This document shows positions 1 to 7,454 of a stretch of 31,493 bases of DNA, piece by piece. The translations under genes were made by a program, and so were the position numbers. The stretch's first letter is position 1; each line of letters begins with the position of its first letter. The notes beneath the pieces are model-generated. The model was given only the letters and a program-made list of their open reading frames with translations. It was not told where the DNA came from and made no database searches. This DNA is from JACMLD01 sp033761915. GTDB taxonomy: Bacteria > Bacteroidota > Bacteroidia > Chitinophagales > Chitinophagaceae. The stretch is from positions 1 to 31,493 of the forward strand of contig JANRMC010000266.1 in NCBI GenBank assembly GCA_033761915.1, written 5' to 3'.

Positions 1-486
1 CAACAGCGCCTTCCACCTGCGGCTGTAAGGGGTAAATACACTATAGGGGTTGCCATCATCCTTAATTACCTCATCCTTTTCAAATATCACCTGATCTTTA
101 TAAGTTGTAAAACTGCAGCCAACAGATAAAAGATAGTTGGCAATCATATCATCTCTTTGTTTTGCATAAGGCTCATAATCGTGATTGGTAAAAACAGCCT
201 TTATAGCATATTGTTCTGCTAACTGTTTAAATGCAACTGCTGGTGTGGTGTAAAAAACCTGCATTGTGCTGCCCATGGTAAGCAGTTGCTGTTGCATACG
301 TGTTATAGACTGGTGTATGAATGCCACCCTTTTATCGTCTTTGTCTTCCAGCTTATCCAATATATTTTTATCAAAAATAAAAATGGGTAATACCGGCCTG
401 CCCGATTTTAAGGCATAATATAATGCGGCATGGTCTGTTAAGCGCAGGTCTCGTCTGAACCAGCAAACACTCAACTCTTGTTTCAT
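1..486 (-). CDS. DNA photolyase, N-terminal part (cut by window edge)
   Basis: This is the first 162 codons of a cryptochrome/photolyase-family flavoprotein. Such enzymes repair UV-induced pyrimidine dimers in the cytoplasm using light and FAD. The N-terminus reads MKQELSVCWFRRDLRLTDHA, the classic start of the photolyase antenna-binding Rossmann domain, and the last residues before the edge contain NPYSVFTPYSRRWKAL, another family motif where the linker toward the FAD domain begins. The ATG at 486 is preceded by 57 bp separating it from the stop of the divergent-frame neighbour, which lies on the same strand upstream. The FAD-binding domain lies outside the window, so CPD photolyase, (6-4) photolyase and cryptochrome cannot be told apart. 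Reading frame is open to base 1. Confidence 0.93.
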   Translation of the reverse strand, partial: MKQELSVCWFRRDLRLTDHAALYYALKSGRPVLPIFIFDKNILDKLEDKDDKRVAFIHQSITRMQQQLLTMGSTMQVFYTTPAVAFKQLAEQYAIKAVFTNHDYEPYAKQRDDMIANYLLSVGCSFTTYKDQVIFEKDEVIKDDGNPYSVFTPYSRRWKALL

Positions 487-543
487 AAACCGGTTGTTTT
501 AAGTAATACTTAGCGCATTTAAACAGCTCAACGGCTAAAAAGT

Positions 544-1371
544 TCAGGGCAGGGCATTAAATAGTTGGCGGCTGTATTGGTAGCCATAGGCTGCGTTTTC
601 TATACGCTGCACCCAGCGAATACCATATATGGCGTTGGTAAAAAAAACTTCATCGGCCGATAATAAAAGATGGGGATTTATGGTGGCTTCCTCACATGGT
701 AAACCGGTAATGGCAGTTGCATTTTCTAATAACCAGCGGCGTAATGTGCCTGCTACAGCACCATCCGATAGTGGCGGTGTTTGCATCCTTCCATCTTTTA
801 CTATAAAAATATTGGCAATGGTAGTATCACACACTGTTTGCCGGTTGTTTAATACAATGGCATCGTTACAGCGCTGTTGTTTGGCCCACAATGCAGCCAT
901 GGCATATAGCAGGTAATTATTGTGTTTTATTGTAGCCAGTATATCTGCATTTTTTTGTGCATTGGTATAAATACCACCCACCAACCCGTTTTCATTCCAC
1001 ACGCGGGGTTGCAGGGGCAGGGTTTCTATAATACAATTGGGAAAATGATTGGCTGCATCGTACAATCCGCCTTCGCCACGAACGATGGTTAAACGGATTC
1101 TTGCCCGAAGCATTTTGTTTTTCTTACACAGGTTTTCTATCTGTGTTTGCAGGTATTGCGGGGTAAAATAACCGGGGCATTCAAACTGCAGCAATTGTAA
1201 GCCTTTAAACAAACGCTCAAAATGAAATGGGGCTAATGGTATGTTGCCCTCTTCATACCGCATGGTTTCAAACAAACCGTCTCCGTAACGCAGGCCACGG
1301 TTACTGGCGGTAATAACCGGCTGATTGGCTGCAATGGTTTTGCCATTAAAAAAAATAAAAGCCTCGTTCAT
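544..1371 (-). CDS. Class IV PLP aminotransferase (aminodeoxychorismate lyase / branched-chain aminotransferase-like)
   Basis: This is a 275-residue fold-type IV PLP enzyme of the PabC/IlvE/D-amino-acid aminotransferase family. Family features visible are the N-terminal GLRYGDGLFET motif (residues 26-36), the likely Schiff-base lysine K149 in ATIKHNNYL, the phosphate-region motif near SDGAVAGTLRRW (202-213), and ADEVFFTNA (239-247) near the C-terminus. Length fits the family. Members either make p-aminobenzoate for folate (4-amino-4-deoxychorismate lyase) or transaminate branched-chain or D-amino acids; sequence reading alone does not decide. The GLF/YGDGxFET style and short length favour a PabC-like role slightly. 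No pabA or pabB is nearby. The gene may be read with the photolyase downstream, 57 bp away. Confidence 0.88.
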   Translation of the reverse strand: MNEAFIFFNGKTIAANQPVITASNRGLRYGDGLFETMRYEEGNIPLAPFHFERLFKGLQLLQFECPGYFTPQYLQTQIENLCKKNKMLRARIRLTIVRGEGGLYDAANHFPNCIIETLPLQPRVWNENGLVGGIYTNAQKNADILATIKHNNYLLYAMAALWAKQQRCNDAIVLNNRQTVCDTTIANIFIVKDGRMQTPPLSDGAVAGTLRRWLLENATAITGLPCEEATINPHLLLSADEVFFTNAIYGIRWVQRIENAAYGYQYSRQLFNALP

Positions 1372-1388
1372 ATGTTTGCGAAAATAAC

Positions 1389-1412
1389 AAAGCCCTGCGT
1401 AAACAGGGCTTT
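1389..1412 (-). terminator. Intrinsic terminator after the response regulator gene
   Basis: The 9-bp stem AAAGCCCTG/CAGGGCTTT has a 6-nt loop. Read on the minus strand it is followed by a T-rich stretch (GTTATTTT). It lies between the response regulator (ends 1493) and the aminotransferase start (1371), so it probably separates the two transcripts. Confidence 0.65.
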
Positions 1413-1449
1413 TGAATTTTATGCGGGTTGGCTGCTATGCCAACAAAAT

Positions 1450-1501
1450 GTACAAGTGAGTGACACAACAACTGCCGGGAATGGTACAACGGCTAGTTAC
1501 C
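1450..1501 (+). repeat. Dispersed intergenic repeat, diverged copy 1
   Basis: It begins GTACAAGTGAGTGACACAAC and ends GGCTAGTTACC. It matches the copy at 9049 over the head and the CTGCCGGG/ATGCCGGG middle, and the main family (core GTGTGCGACGCAAC) with a few substitutions. The end of the repeat supplies the last codons and stop of the response regulator gene that ends at 1493. Confidence 0.7.
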
Positions 1502-2167
1502 TTCTTCTTCTAATATTCCGTTTTTAACGGCATACATTACCAAACCAGCCATGCTTTTGGCACCGGTTTTAGATTTTAATTTATCGCGGATGGCTTCTAC
1601 CGTACGCGGACTGATGTCTACGATGTCGGCAATTTCTTTAGTGGTCTTTTCTTCGCACATCAGTTTTAAGATGCGGATTTCTTTTTCGCTCAGTTGTATA
1701 TCTTCTATACTGTGCTCTGGCTTTTTAGTACGCAAGCCGCTTAAGAGTGCTTTATTGGTTAAATCGTTAAAGAAAAACTCTTGTTCTGCACAGGTTTTAA
1801 TAGCCTGGTAAATCGTTTCGCTATCACTGTTTTTGGTAAGGTAAGAGTTAGCGCCAATCTCCATCATTTTACTAATCATGGAATGATCGTTATGCATACT
1901 TAGCATTACCACTTTAATATCGGGGTATAGCCTTCTTATTTCTGGTAAGGTGGCAATACCATCCATAATAGGCATTTGTATATCCAGCAAAATCACATCG
2001 GGGGTTATGTGTTTAAGCAGGTTTAGCAGTTGCATGCCATTGTCAGCTTCCGCAACCATTTCTATGTCTTTACGAACAGACAATGCGGTTTTTACGCCGG
2101 CACGAAACAGTGCATGGTCATCTGCAATAGCTACTCTTATGGGTTGACTGGGGTCAAGTCTTTTCAT
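1493..2167 (-). CDS. NarL/FixJ-family response regulator
   Basis: This 224-residue cytoplasmic transcription regulator has an N-terminal receiver domain (about 10-128) with acidic pair D16/D17, phosphoacceptor D62 in LLDIQMP, switch S90 and conserved K112, followed by a LuxR-type helix-turn-helix (about 158-220; LSEKEIRILKLMCEEKTTKE then a recognition helix around SPRTVEAIRDKL). It would be phosphorylated by a NarX-type histidine kinase and bind DNA as a dimer. No kinase gene adjoins it on its own strand; the nearest is at 3661 on the other strand, which already has a partner regulator. The stop codon falls inside a dispersed repeat. Target genes cannot be told from the sequence. Confidence 0.93.
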   Translation of the reverse strand: MKRLDPSQPIRVAIADDHALFRAGVKTALSVRKDIEMVAEADNGMQLLNLLKHITPDVILLDIQMPIMDGIATLPEIRRLYPDIKVVMLSMHNDHSMISKMMEIGANSYLTKNSDSETIYQAIKTCAEQEFFFNDLTNKALLSGLRTKKPEHSIEDIQLSEKEIRILKLMCEEKTTKEIADIVDISPRTVEAIRDKLKSKTGAKSMAGLVMYAVKNGILEEEGN

Positions 2168-2445
2168 ACGGGTCTGTTTATTTTTGCATAAGGCACTGAT
2201 ATAGGAAGAGCCTTACTGCAAATTGAATAAAATTTTGTCATAAATACTATGGTAGAATTACGAAATTAATTGATTTCGGAATATACTATGCCCCGATGCC
2301 TTATTAGAAAAAACCCGCACCAAACCATAGGAAGAAACCTAAGACCATCTGCTACATTTACGATTTTGGCAGTAAAAACTGTAGAAATAAAATCGGGCAG
2401 TTATGCTCTTGTTAACAATCTTATGCACATGTACTTTTGTATTGA

Positions 2446-2557
2446 AAGTTGATTGACGAGGATTAGCAACCTCAACCATCCAATGTCCTTAAATAACCGT
2501 CCAGAAACTTTGTTCAATATTCTATGAAACCCGAGCAAGTCCAATGTCAATCAACTT
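2446..2557. repeat. 112-bp segment bounded by 12-bp perfect inverted repeats
   Basis: AAGTTGATTGAC at 2446-2457 is the exact reverse complement of GTCAATCAACTT at 2546-2557. The inside also carries TCCAATGTC twice as a direct repeat. No protein is encoded. It resembles a small non-autonomous element or a long hairpin, but no target-site duplication is evident. Confidence 0.5.
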
Positions 2558-2851
2558 CTTTTTTCTTTAAGTCTCGTATCCTTTAAAACTTACCCCAATA
2601 TCCAATCATCCAGCGGTCCGTCATCCTAAGAAAAACACCCATTTTTCAATATCCCTTGTAACCATGCTTATCTCTGGAACCCGCCAGAACCACATTTTCA
2701 CACTATCCATCATCCTAAGAAAAGACAAATCCAGTATTCTGCAGCCACAAAAAATCCAGGAATATCCCCTGAAGACCTTATCCTAACTTTTAAGTTCTTA
2801 ACTAAACATATGTACCTGCTTTTTATGTGCAACTATAGAAAATAGTAGCGT

Positions 2852-2901
2852 AAGCAATTTTTTGAGGCGTCAGAGCCTGTGTTTAAACGCACCAATTGCT
2901 T
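2852..2901 (+). ncRNA. Possible folded RNA (three-way-junction-like)
   Basis: An 8-bp outer stem AAGCAATT (2852-2859)/AATTGCTT (2894-2901) encloses a small hairpin AGGC-GTCAGA-GCCT (2865-2878) and a GTG...CAC pairing (2879-2892). An alternative inner pairing GCGT/ACGC is also possible. I do not recognise a known RNA family, and transcription is not shown. Treat it as a weak candidate only. Confidence 0.2.
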
Positions 2902-2924
2902 CCTCGGATTACTTAAGCCATGTT

Positions 2925-3045
2925 GTTGCCACCAAAAAGCAGGTTTTTTATTTTTTTACCCAGCCGTAAAATCTGCCCCGGCAGCCGTTGCGTCGCACCC
3001 TTCAGCGGCACAATTACAATTCACCGTTAATTTTTTGGTGGCAAC
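2925..3045. repeat. 121-bp segment with 14-bp inverted ends, holding a dispersed-repeat core
   Basis: GTTGCCACCAAAAA at 2925-2938 is the exact reverse complement of the matching sequence at 3032-3045. Between them are T-runs and GTTGCGTCGCACCC at 2987-3000, a core of the dispersed repeat family. The arrangement looks like a miniature inverted-repeat element or a composite hairpin. It ends 30 bp before the broken tRNA at 3076. Confidence 0.5.
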
Positions 3046-3075
3046 CCAATGCCAATATATATTTGCAACCCGTTT

Positions 3076-3137
3076 GGGGAACTAGCTCAGTTGGCTAGAC
3101 CTTCCCGATTGGCAATCGGGAAGGTCACCGGTTCTAT
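3076..3137 (+). pseudogene. Broken tRNA-Ala-like copy, 3' end missing
   Basis: GGGGAACTAGCTCAGTTGGC reproduces the acceptor 5' strand and D arm of the intact tRNA at 3165. The anticodon arm is an extended hairpin (CCTTCCCGATT/AATCGGGAAGG around GGC). The T arm stops after ACCGGTTC and runs into TATAAAAAG, so there is no 3' acceptor strand. The D stem also has a C-C mismatch. The 5' strand GGGGAAC would pair with the GTTCTCC found on the 3' remnants downstream, which suggests a common ancestral tRNA. Confidence 0.7.
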
Positions 3138-3164
3138 AAAAAGTTCTTAGTATCAAAACATAAT

Positions 3165-3238
<74 letters not shown>

Positions 3239-3246
3239 CTACTTTT

Positions 3247-3277
3247 AAAAGCAACTCTTTTTGAGTTGCTTTTTTTA
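3247..3277 (+). terminator. Intrinsic terminator after tRNA-Ala
   Basis: The 11-bp stem AAAAGCAACTC/GAGTTGCTTTT has a five-T loop and is followed by a T run. It sits 9 nt after the tRNA end. Confidence 0.85.
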
Positions 3278-3294
3278 TTTGCATTGCTACTACA

Positions 3295-3346
3295 GCGTCC
3301 CAATTGGCTATCGGGAAGGTCAGAGGTTCGACTCCCCTGTTCTCCA
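3295..3346 (+). pseudogene. 3' half of a broken tRNA (remnant A)
   Basis: The anticodon-arm-like hairpin CCAATTGGCTATCGGG is followed by a variable loop, T arm (AGAGG-TTCGACT-CCCCT, one mismatch) and acceptor 3' strand GTTCTCC plus A. There is no acceptor 5' strand or D arm. It is followed by its own terminator, as the intact tRNA is, so it is probably a decayed tandem duplicate. Confidence 0.7.
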
Positions 3347-3353
3347 CATTTTC

Positions 3354-3380
3354 AAAAGCAACCGTAGTGTTGCTTTTTTT
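3354..3380 (+). terminator. Second, duplicated intrinsic terminator
   Basis: The 9-bp stem AAAAGCAAC/GTTGCTTTT has loop CGTAGT and a T run. It resembles the terminator at 3247 in stem sequence and in the flanking ATTTGC, which indicates tandem duplication of tRNA end plus terminator. Confidence 0.75.
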
Positions 3381-3399
3381 ATTTGCCATTGTTACTACT

Positions 3400-3450
3400 G
3401 CGTCCCGATTGGCTATCGGGAAGGTCTGGGGTTTCACTCCCCTGTTCTAT
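3400..3450 (+). pseudogene. 3' half of a broken tRNA (remnant B)
   Basis: GCGTCCCGATTGGCTATCGG starts an anticodon-arm-like hairpin, followed by TGGGG-TTTCACT-CCCCT and a truncated acceptor strand GTTCTATAAGG instead of GTTCTCCA. It shares CGTCCC(A/G)ATTGGCTATCGG with remnant A (3295). The truncation word GTTCTATAA also occurs at the end of the copy at 3076. Confidence 0.65.
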
Positions 3451-3596
3451 AAGGTATAAAAACGGGCATTAATTAAAATCATTTACGGGCAACTAGGGTT
3501 ATCCTTTAAAATTTCTCAAAAAAAATTCTCCAAATAGTTTTTACCAAAAAAAGCATTATAACCGCTAGCTATCTTTATAGACCATTCATTTATTTT

Positions 3597-3620
3597 ACAG
3601 TCAAACTTGGCTGTTTTTTA
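3597..3620 (+). terminator. Hairpin plus T run in the leader of the histidine kinase gene
   Basis: ACAGTCA/TGGCTGT (one G-T pair) has a 4-nt loop and is followed by TTTTTTATT, 41 bp before the kinase ATG. It may end transcription coming from the tRNA region or act as an attenuator of the kinase operon. The stem is short, so support is moderate. Confidence 0.45.
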
Positions 3621-3660
3621 TTAATTTAATAACTAAACCATTTAATCAGCCTTTGCCGGC

Positions 3661-6135
3661 ATGAAAAAAAATTTGAGCACAGACCGGGTTTTAATTATTG
3701 CAGCAATGGGGTTATTAGTAGCCATTGCTGCCTTAATTATGGTATCCATATTCCAGTCAAAAGAACTGCAACAAAATAATGAGCTTATTTTTACCACACA
3801 GGAGGTGCTGTTATCATCAGAAAAGCTACTAACTGAAACTATTAATAACGAAACCAGCTCAAGAGGTTATATTTTAACAGGGCAAGCTTCTTTTTTAGAC
3901 CCCTACAAAAATTCTTCTATTCAGATAAAAGAACATTTAGAGTTTTTAAGAAGCCGTTTTATAGATAATCCAGTTCAAAATCAGCAGCTTGATTCCCTTA
4001 TATATTACCTGCATAAAAGACTGCCTTTTTCAAAACAAACTATTGATTTGTATGATAAATATGGTGCAGCAGCAGCGTTAAAACTTGTGCAAACTGGGGA
4101 AGGAAAAAATTATACTGATCTGGTGCGTGCAATAATTGATAAAATACAAGCTTCGGAAAACAACTTATTGATGACACGCCGTGCGGCACTGGACAATAAA
4201 ACCATTCTTTTTGCAAGAATCCTCTTATTCATTGTATCTGGTATGTTATTGGTGCTGTTCTTATTTCTATTAAAAGTACGATACGATTTTACCAATGATA
4301 AAAAGAATGCAACAGCCCTGCAAAGACTAAATAATACACTAGAAGAGCGGGTAAAAGAAAGAACCAACGCCTTATTTCAATCGCAGCAAGAGCTTACGCA
4401 GATGCTTTCCCGCATTACAGACGGTTTTTCATCGCTCAATAAAAACTGGGAATATATTTACCTGAATGACAAAGCAGGTAGTTTACTTAACCGGGATACT
4501 AAAGAACTAATAGGCAAAAGCATATGGGATATTTACCCAGATGCTGTTGGAAAAGACTTTTACAATGCCTGCCACAAGGCCATGCAAACGCAGCAATACA
4601 CTTACCAGGAAGAATATTACCCACCATTAGATGAATGGTTTGAAAATCATATTTATCCTTCGCAGGATGGGGTATCCATTTTTTTCCGAAACATCAGTGA
4701 AAGAAAAAAAGTGCAATTACAATTAGCGGAAAGCGAAGAAAAATACCGGATAATAATAGAAACCGCCCAGGAAGGCGTTTGGATGATAGACAGTAATAAT
4801 AATACCATTTTTACAAACCAGCATATGGCTCAAATGCTGGGCTACAGTAAAGAAGAAATGCTGCAACTTCCTCTCTTTCATTTTATGGATGAGGAAGGTA
4901 AAAAAATTGCAGAGCTAAATATTGCCAGAAGGAAACAAGGAATCATAGAACAGCACGAATTTAAATTCATTAAAAAAAGCGGAGAACCGGTTTGGACGCT
5001 TCTTGAAACCAGCCCCATACTGAAAAATGGAAAGTATGAGGGAGCTGTAGCCATGGTGATGAATATTACAGAACGGAAAAAAGCTGAACAAGAACTGATA
5101 AATTCTGAAAAAAAATACAAGCACCTGTTTGAAAGTAATCCCATGCCAATGTGGGTACTGGGTCTGGACTCATTTGATTTTCTGGCAGTAAACGAAGCTG
5201 CTTTAAAACATTATGGGTATACTAAAGAAGAATTTTTGAGTTTAGGGGCAAAAGGTATACGCCCACCAGAAGACATACAGCGTTTTGTAGAATTAAACCG
5301 TTCTAATTTTACCGCATTACATAATACGGGTGTATGGCGGCATAAGAAAAAAGACGGCAGCATTATTGATGTTGAAATTTTTGCTTACAACATACAGTAT
5401 GAAGGTAAAAAAGCAACACTGGTGCTGGCAAATGATGTTACAGAAAGGTTACACTCAGAAAAACTGCTGAAACAATCCTTTGAAGATATCCGCCGTCTGG
5501 CTTCACACCTGCAGCACATACGAGAAGAAGAACGTAAAAGAATTGGCCGTGAAATACACGACGAGTTAGGCCAGCAATTAACCGCTATTAAAATGGATGT
5601 GGTTTGGATAGACAAAAAAATACCTGCCGAACAGGAAACGATAAAAGAAAAACTTAAAAACATTGTGCAACTACTAGATGGCAGCAACCTGTCTGTAAGA
5701 AAAATATTAAAAGAGTTACGTGTAGATCTTTTAGACAGTTATGGTATTGTGGAAGCATTAGAATGGCAGGCCCGCCAGTTTACCACTTCCACAGGTATCC
5801 CTGTCAACCTCAGTAACAATTCAGTTGATAGTGTATTACCAGCACCCGTAACCAATTGCCTGTACCGGGTTTTTCAGGAGGCCCTGACAAATATTACCAA
5901 GTATGCCAATGCCACCACTGTAAACTGCCGGTTAGAGTATAGTAAAACCGCAATTAGCTTATTTGTTGAAGACAATGGAAAAGGTTTTGATAAGGAAACA
6001 GTCAAATCAAAACAATCCTTTGGCCTATTAGGTATACAGGAAAGAGTGAGTTCACTGAATGGTAGTTTTGAACTGCATTCAGAACCCGGTAAAGGAACAA
6101 CCCTATTAATAAATTTGCCTTTAACTGGCAATTAA
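3661..6135 (+). CDS. CHASE3/PAS sensor histidine kinase (NarX/HisKA_3 type)
   Basis: This 824-residue membrane-bound kinase has TM1 (about 10-31), a periplasmic CHASE3-like helical domain (about 35-180, with SSRGYILTG), TM2 (182-206), a coiled-coil linker (215-250), three PAS domains (about 246-347, 360-473, 484-594; the NISERKK and NITERKKAE ends are typical of PAC segments), a HisKA_3 dimerisation domain with phospho-acceptor H633 in EIHDELGQQL, and a HATPase domain (730-822) with N-box FQEALTNITKYAN and G boxes DNGKGFD and GLLGIQER. It autophosphorylates and passes phosphate to a NarL-type regulator, almost certainly the gene starting 10 bp downstream. The signal is unknown. PAS domains could bind haem, flavin or small ligands, but no ligand residue is clear. 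Confidence 0.95.
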   Translation: MKKNLSTDRVLIIAAMGLLVAIAALIMVSIFQSKELQQNNELIFTTQEVLLSSEKLLTETINNETSSRGYILTGQASFLDPYKNSSIQIKEHLEFLRSRFIDNPVQNQQLDSLIYYLHKRLPFSKQTIDLYDKYGAAAALKLVQTGEGKNYTDLVRAIIDKIQASENNLLMTRRAALDNKTILFARILLFIVSGMLLVLFLFLLKVRYDFTNDKKNATALQRLNNTLEERVKERTNALFQSQQELTQMLSRITDGFSSLNKNWEYIYLNDKAGSLLNRDTKELIGKSIWDIYPDAVGKDFYNACHKAMQTQQYTYQEEYYPPLDEWFENHIYPSQDGVSIFFRNISERKKVQLQLAESEEKYRIIIETAQEGVWMIDSNNNTIFTNQHMAQMLGYSKEEMLQLPLFHFMDEEGKKIAELNIARRKQGIIEQHEFKFIKKSGEPVWTLLETSPILKNGKYEGAVAMVMNITERKKAEQELINSEKKYKHLFESNPMPMWVLGLDSFDFLAVNEAALKHYGYTKEEFLSLGAKGIRPPEDIQRFVELNRSNFTALHNTGVWRHKKKDGSIIDVEIFAYNIQYEGKKATLVLANDVTERLHSEKLLKQSFEDIRRLASHLQHIREEERKRIGREIHDELGQQLTAIKMDVVWIDKKIPAEQETIKEKLKNIVQLLDGSNLSVRKILKELRVDLLDSYGIVEALEWQARQFTTSTGIPVNLSNNSVDSVLPAPVTNCLYRVFQEALTNITKYANATTVNCRLEYSKTAISLFVEDNGKGFDKETVKSKQSFGLLGIQERVSSLNGSFELHSEPGKGTTLLINLPLTGN

Positions 6136-6145
6136 AATAATAACT

Positions 6146-6781
6146 ATGAAAAGAATAATACTTGCAGACGATCACAGCTTTGTTCGTTTAGGGCTGATGC
6201 AAATATTAAAAGACGAATACCCCAATGCTTTTGTTAAAGAAGTGGCCGATGGTGAAAGCCTGGTTAAAGAAGCAACCTTGCACGAGTGGGACCTGGTTAT
6301 TTCTGATTTGGATATGCCGGGCCGCAGTGGGTTGGAAGCATTGGAACAAATTAAGCTGACAAGACCTGAACTACCTGTTATAATATTAAGCATATACCCC
6401 GACGATTTGTATGCGGTAAGGGTATTGAAAGCCGGGGCTTCTGCCTATTTAAATAAAAATGCTGCCCCTTATGAACTGGTAGATGCTATAAAACGGGTAA
6501 CGCTGGGCAAAAAATACATTACTCCTGATATTGCAGAAAAACTACTATCTCAAAAAGGCAGTAATAACCCACACGAACTATTATCTAACCGGGAGTTTGA
6601 AATTTTTAAGTTACTGGCTACCGGCAAAACCATTACACAAATTGCCGAGTCTATGTCTATAGCATTAACCACGGTGAGCACACACCGCAGCCGCATACTG
6701 GAAAAACTGCAATTACATACCAATGCCGAACTTACCCGCTACGCCATCTCTCACAATATCATATCAGATATTGATAAATAA
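6146..6781 (+). CDS. NarL-family response regulator, partner of the upstream kinase
   Basis: This 211-residue DNA-binding regulator has a receiver domain (1-118) with D8/D9, phosphoacceptor D54 in VISDLDMPG, switch S82 and K104, followed by a LuxR-type helix-turn-helix (about 144-208; LLSNREFEIFKLLATGKTIT and TTVSTHRSRILEKL). The 10-bp gap to the kinase gene indicates co-transcription and cognate pairing. Both HisKA_3 kinases and NarL regulators characteristically pair this way. Targets cannot be read from the sequence; the receiver gene at 6909 follows on the same strand. Confidence 0.95.
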   Translation: MKRIILADDHSFVRLGLMQILKDEYPNAFVKEVADGESLVKEATLHEWDLVISDLDMPGRSGLEALEQIKLTRPELPVIILSIYPDDLYAVRVLKAGASAYLNKNAAPYELVDAIKRVTLGKKYITPDIAEKLLSQKGSNNPHELLSNREFEIFKLLATGKTITQIAESMSIALTTVSTHRSRILEKLQLHTNAELTRYAISHNIISDIDK

Positions 6782-6908
6782 CAATGTTTTTATACAAATT
6801 GTAGAATTAATACTACACTCATTTCGCCCTGCTTCTAATGAAGTTAGACTGCAAGTTCTACAAATTTTAAAGTAAAATCATCGGTACTTTATATCATAAA
6901 TAAAGCTG

Positions 6909-7271
6909 ATGCTGATACTGATTTTTGATAGCTCAAGACCTTTAGCAGACCGTTTGGCTGAAATTATAAAGGATAAAATTGAGGAATCTACAGTATACAA
7001 AGCGGCTACCTATAAAGAAGCTGAGCAGTTATTAGCCAAACATCAGCCCAATGCTGTTTTATTGGATATGAAATTTCCGGGTAACGGCGCTATTGATTTG
7101 CTGAGAACAGTTAAAAAGGTCAATGAAAAAACAGCGGCCCTGGTGCTTTACAGCTTTGTAGATGAGTTTAGTCTTTCTTTATGCAAGGCCTATGGGGCAA
7201 ACGCGTTTATTGACAGAAACAAAGACTTTCAATCGATACCAGCTGTGCTGCGTAAATTATTAAATAAATGA
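6909..7271 (+). CDS. Stand-alone receiver-domain protein
   Basis: This 120-residue protein consists of one CheY-like receiver and nothing else. Phosphoacceptor D53 (LLDMKFP) and switch S82 (YSF) are present. The acidic pair is reduced to D7 followed by S8 and S9, and the usual lysine after the fifth strand is replaced by R103 (AFIDRNKD), so metal binding or phosphorylation chemistry may differ from CheY. It lies 127 bp after the NarL regulator on the same strand and could be a phosphate sink or connector for the kinase at 3661. Start ATG at 6909; length is normal for a single receiver. Confidence 0.85.
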   Translation: MLILIFDSSRPLADRLAEIIKDKIEESTVYKAATYKEAEQLLAKHQPNAVLLDMKFPGNGAIDLLRTVKKVNEKTAALVLYSFVDEFSLSLCKAYGANAFIDRNKDFQSIPAVLRKLLNK

Positions 7272-7409
7272 ACGGCTATGGATATAACTCATTTTTCCTG
7301 TGAGAAACTGAATGTGAAAGTGCAATGGGTTAGTTGTACCCATAAACCCAATAAAAATTGAGCTTCCACATTTTTAACTTTTTTGGCGGATAAGGTTATG
7401 GTTAACTAA

Positions 7410-7433
7410 AAAGCTCTCCTTTTGGAGAGCTTT
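7410..7433. terminator. Bidirectional intrinsic terminator between the receiver and citrate synthase genes
   Basis: The perfect 10-bp stem AAAGCTCTCC/GGAGAGCTTT has a TTTT loop. T-rich sequence follows on both strands (TTTTT on the minus side, GCTTTT on the plus side). It lies 22 bp after the citrate synthase stop and between convergent genes. Confidence 0.85.
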
Positions 7434-7454
7434 GCTTTTATAATGTGTTTCTGT

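Larger units (their letters stand above)
2168..3075. other. 908-bp stretch with no convincing protein gene
   Basis: No reading frame here has a credible family signature. The stretch holds two inverted-repeat-bounded segments (2446-2557 and 2925-3045), a possible folded RNA (2852-2901), and a direct repeat TCATCCTAAGAAAA at 2621-2634 and 2710-2723. Part of it is rich in C and T with many ATATCC/CATCC words. It may be decayed or mobile-derived sequence, or it may encode small RNAs. Confidence 0.6.

Noticed and set aside
2270..2452. 60-codon plus-strand frame in the gene-free region
   Set aside because: No recognisable motif, no promoter or ribosome site, and atypical composition.
2879..3085. 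68-codon frame across the inverted-repeat segment
   Set aside because: It runs through repeats and T-runs into the broken tRNA; composition is not protein-like.
3240..3450. CRISPR-like array
   Set aside because: The repeats are tRNA fragments with terminators, only two or three, and spacers are not uniform.
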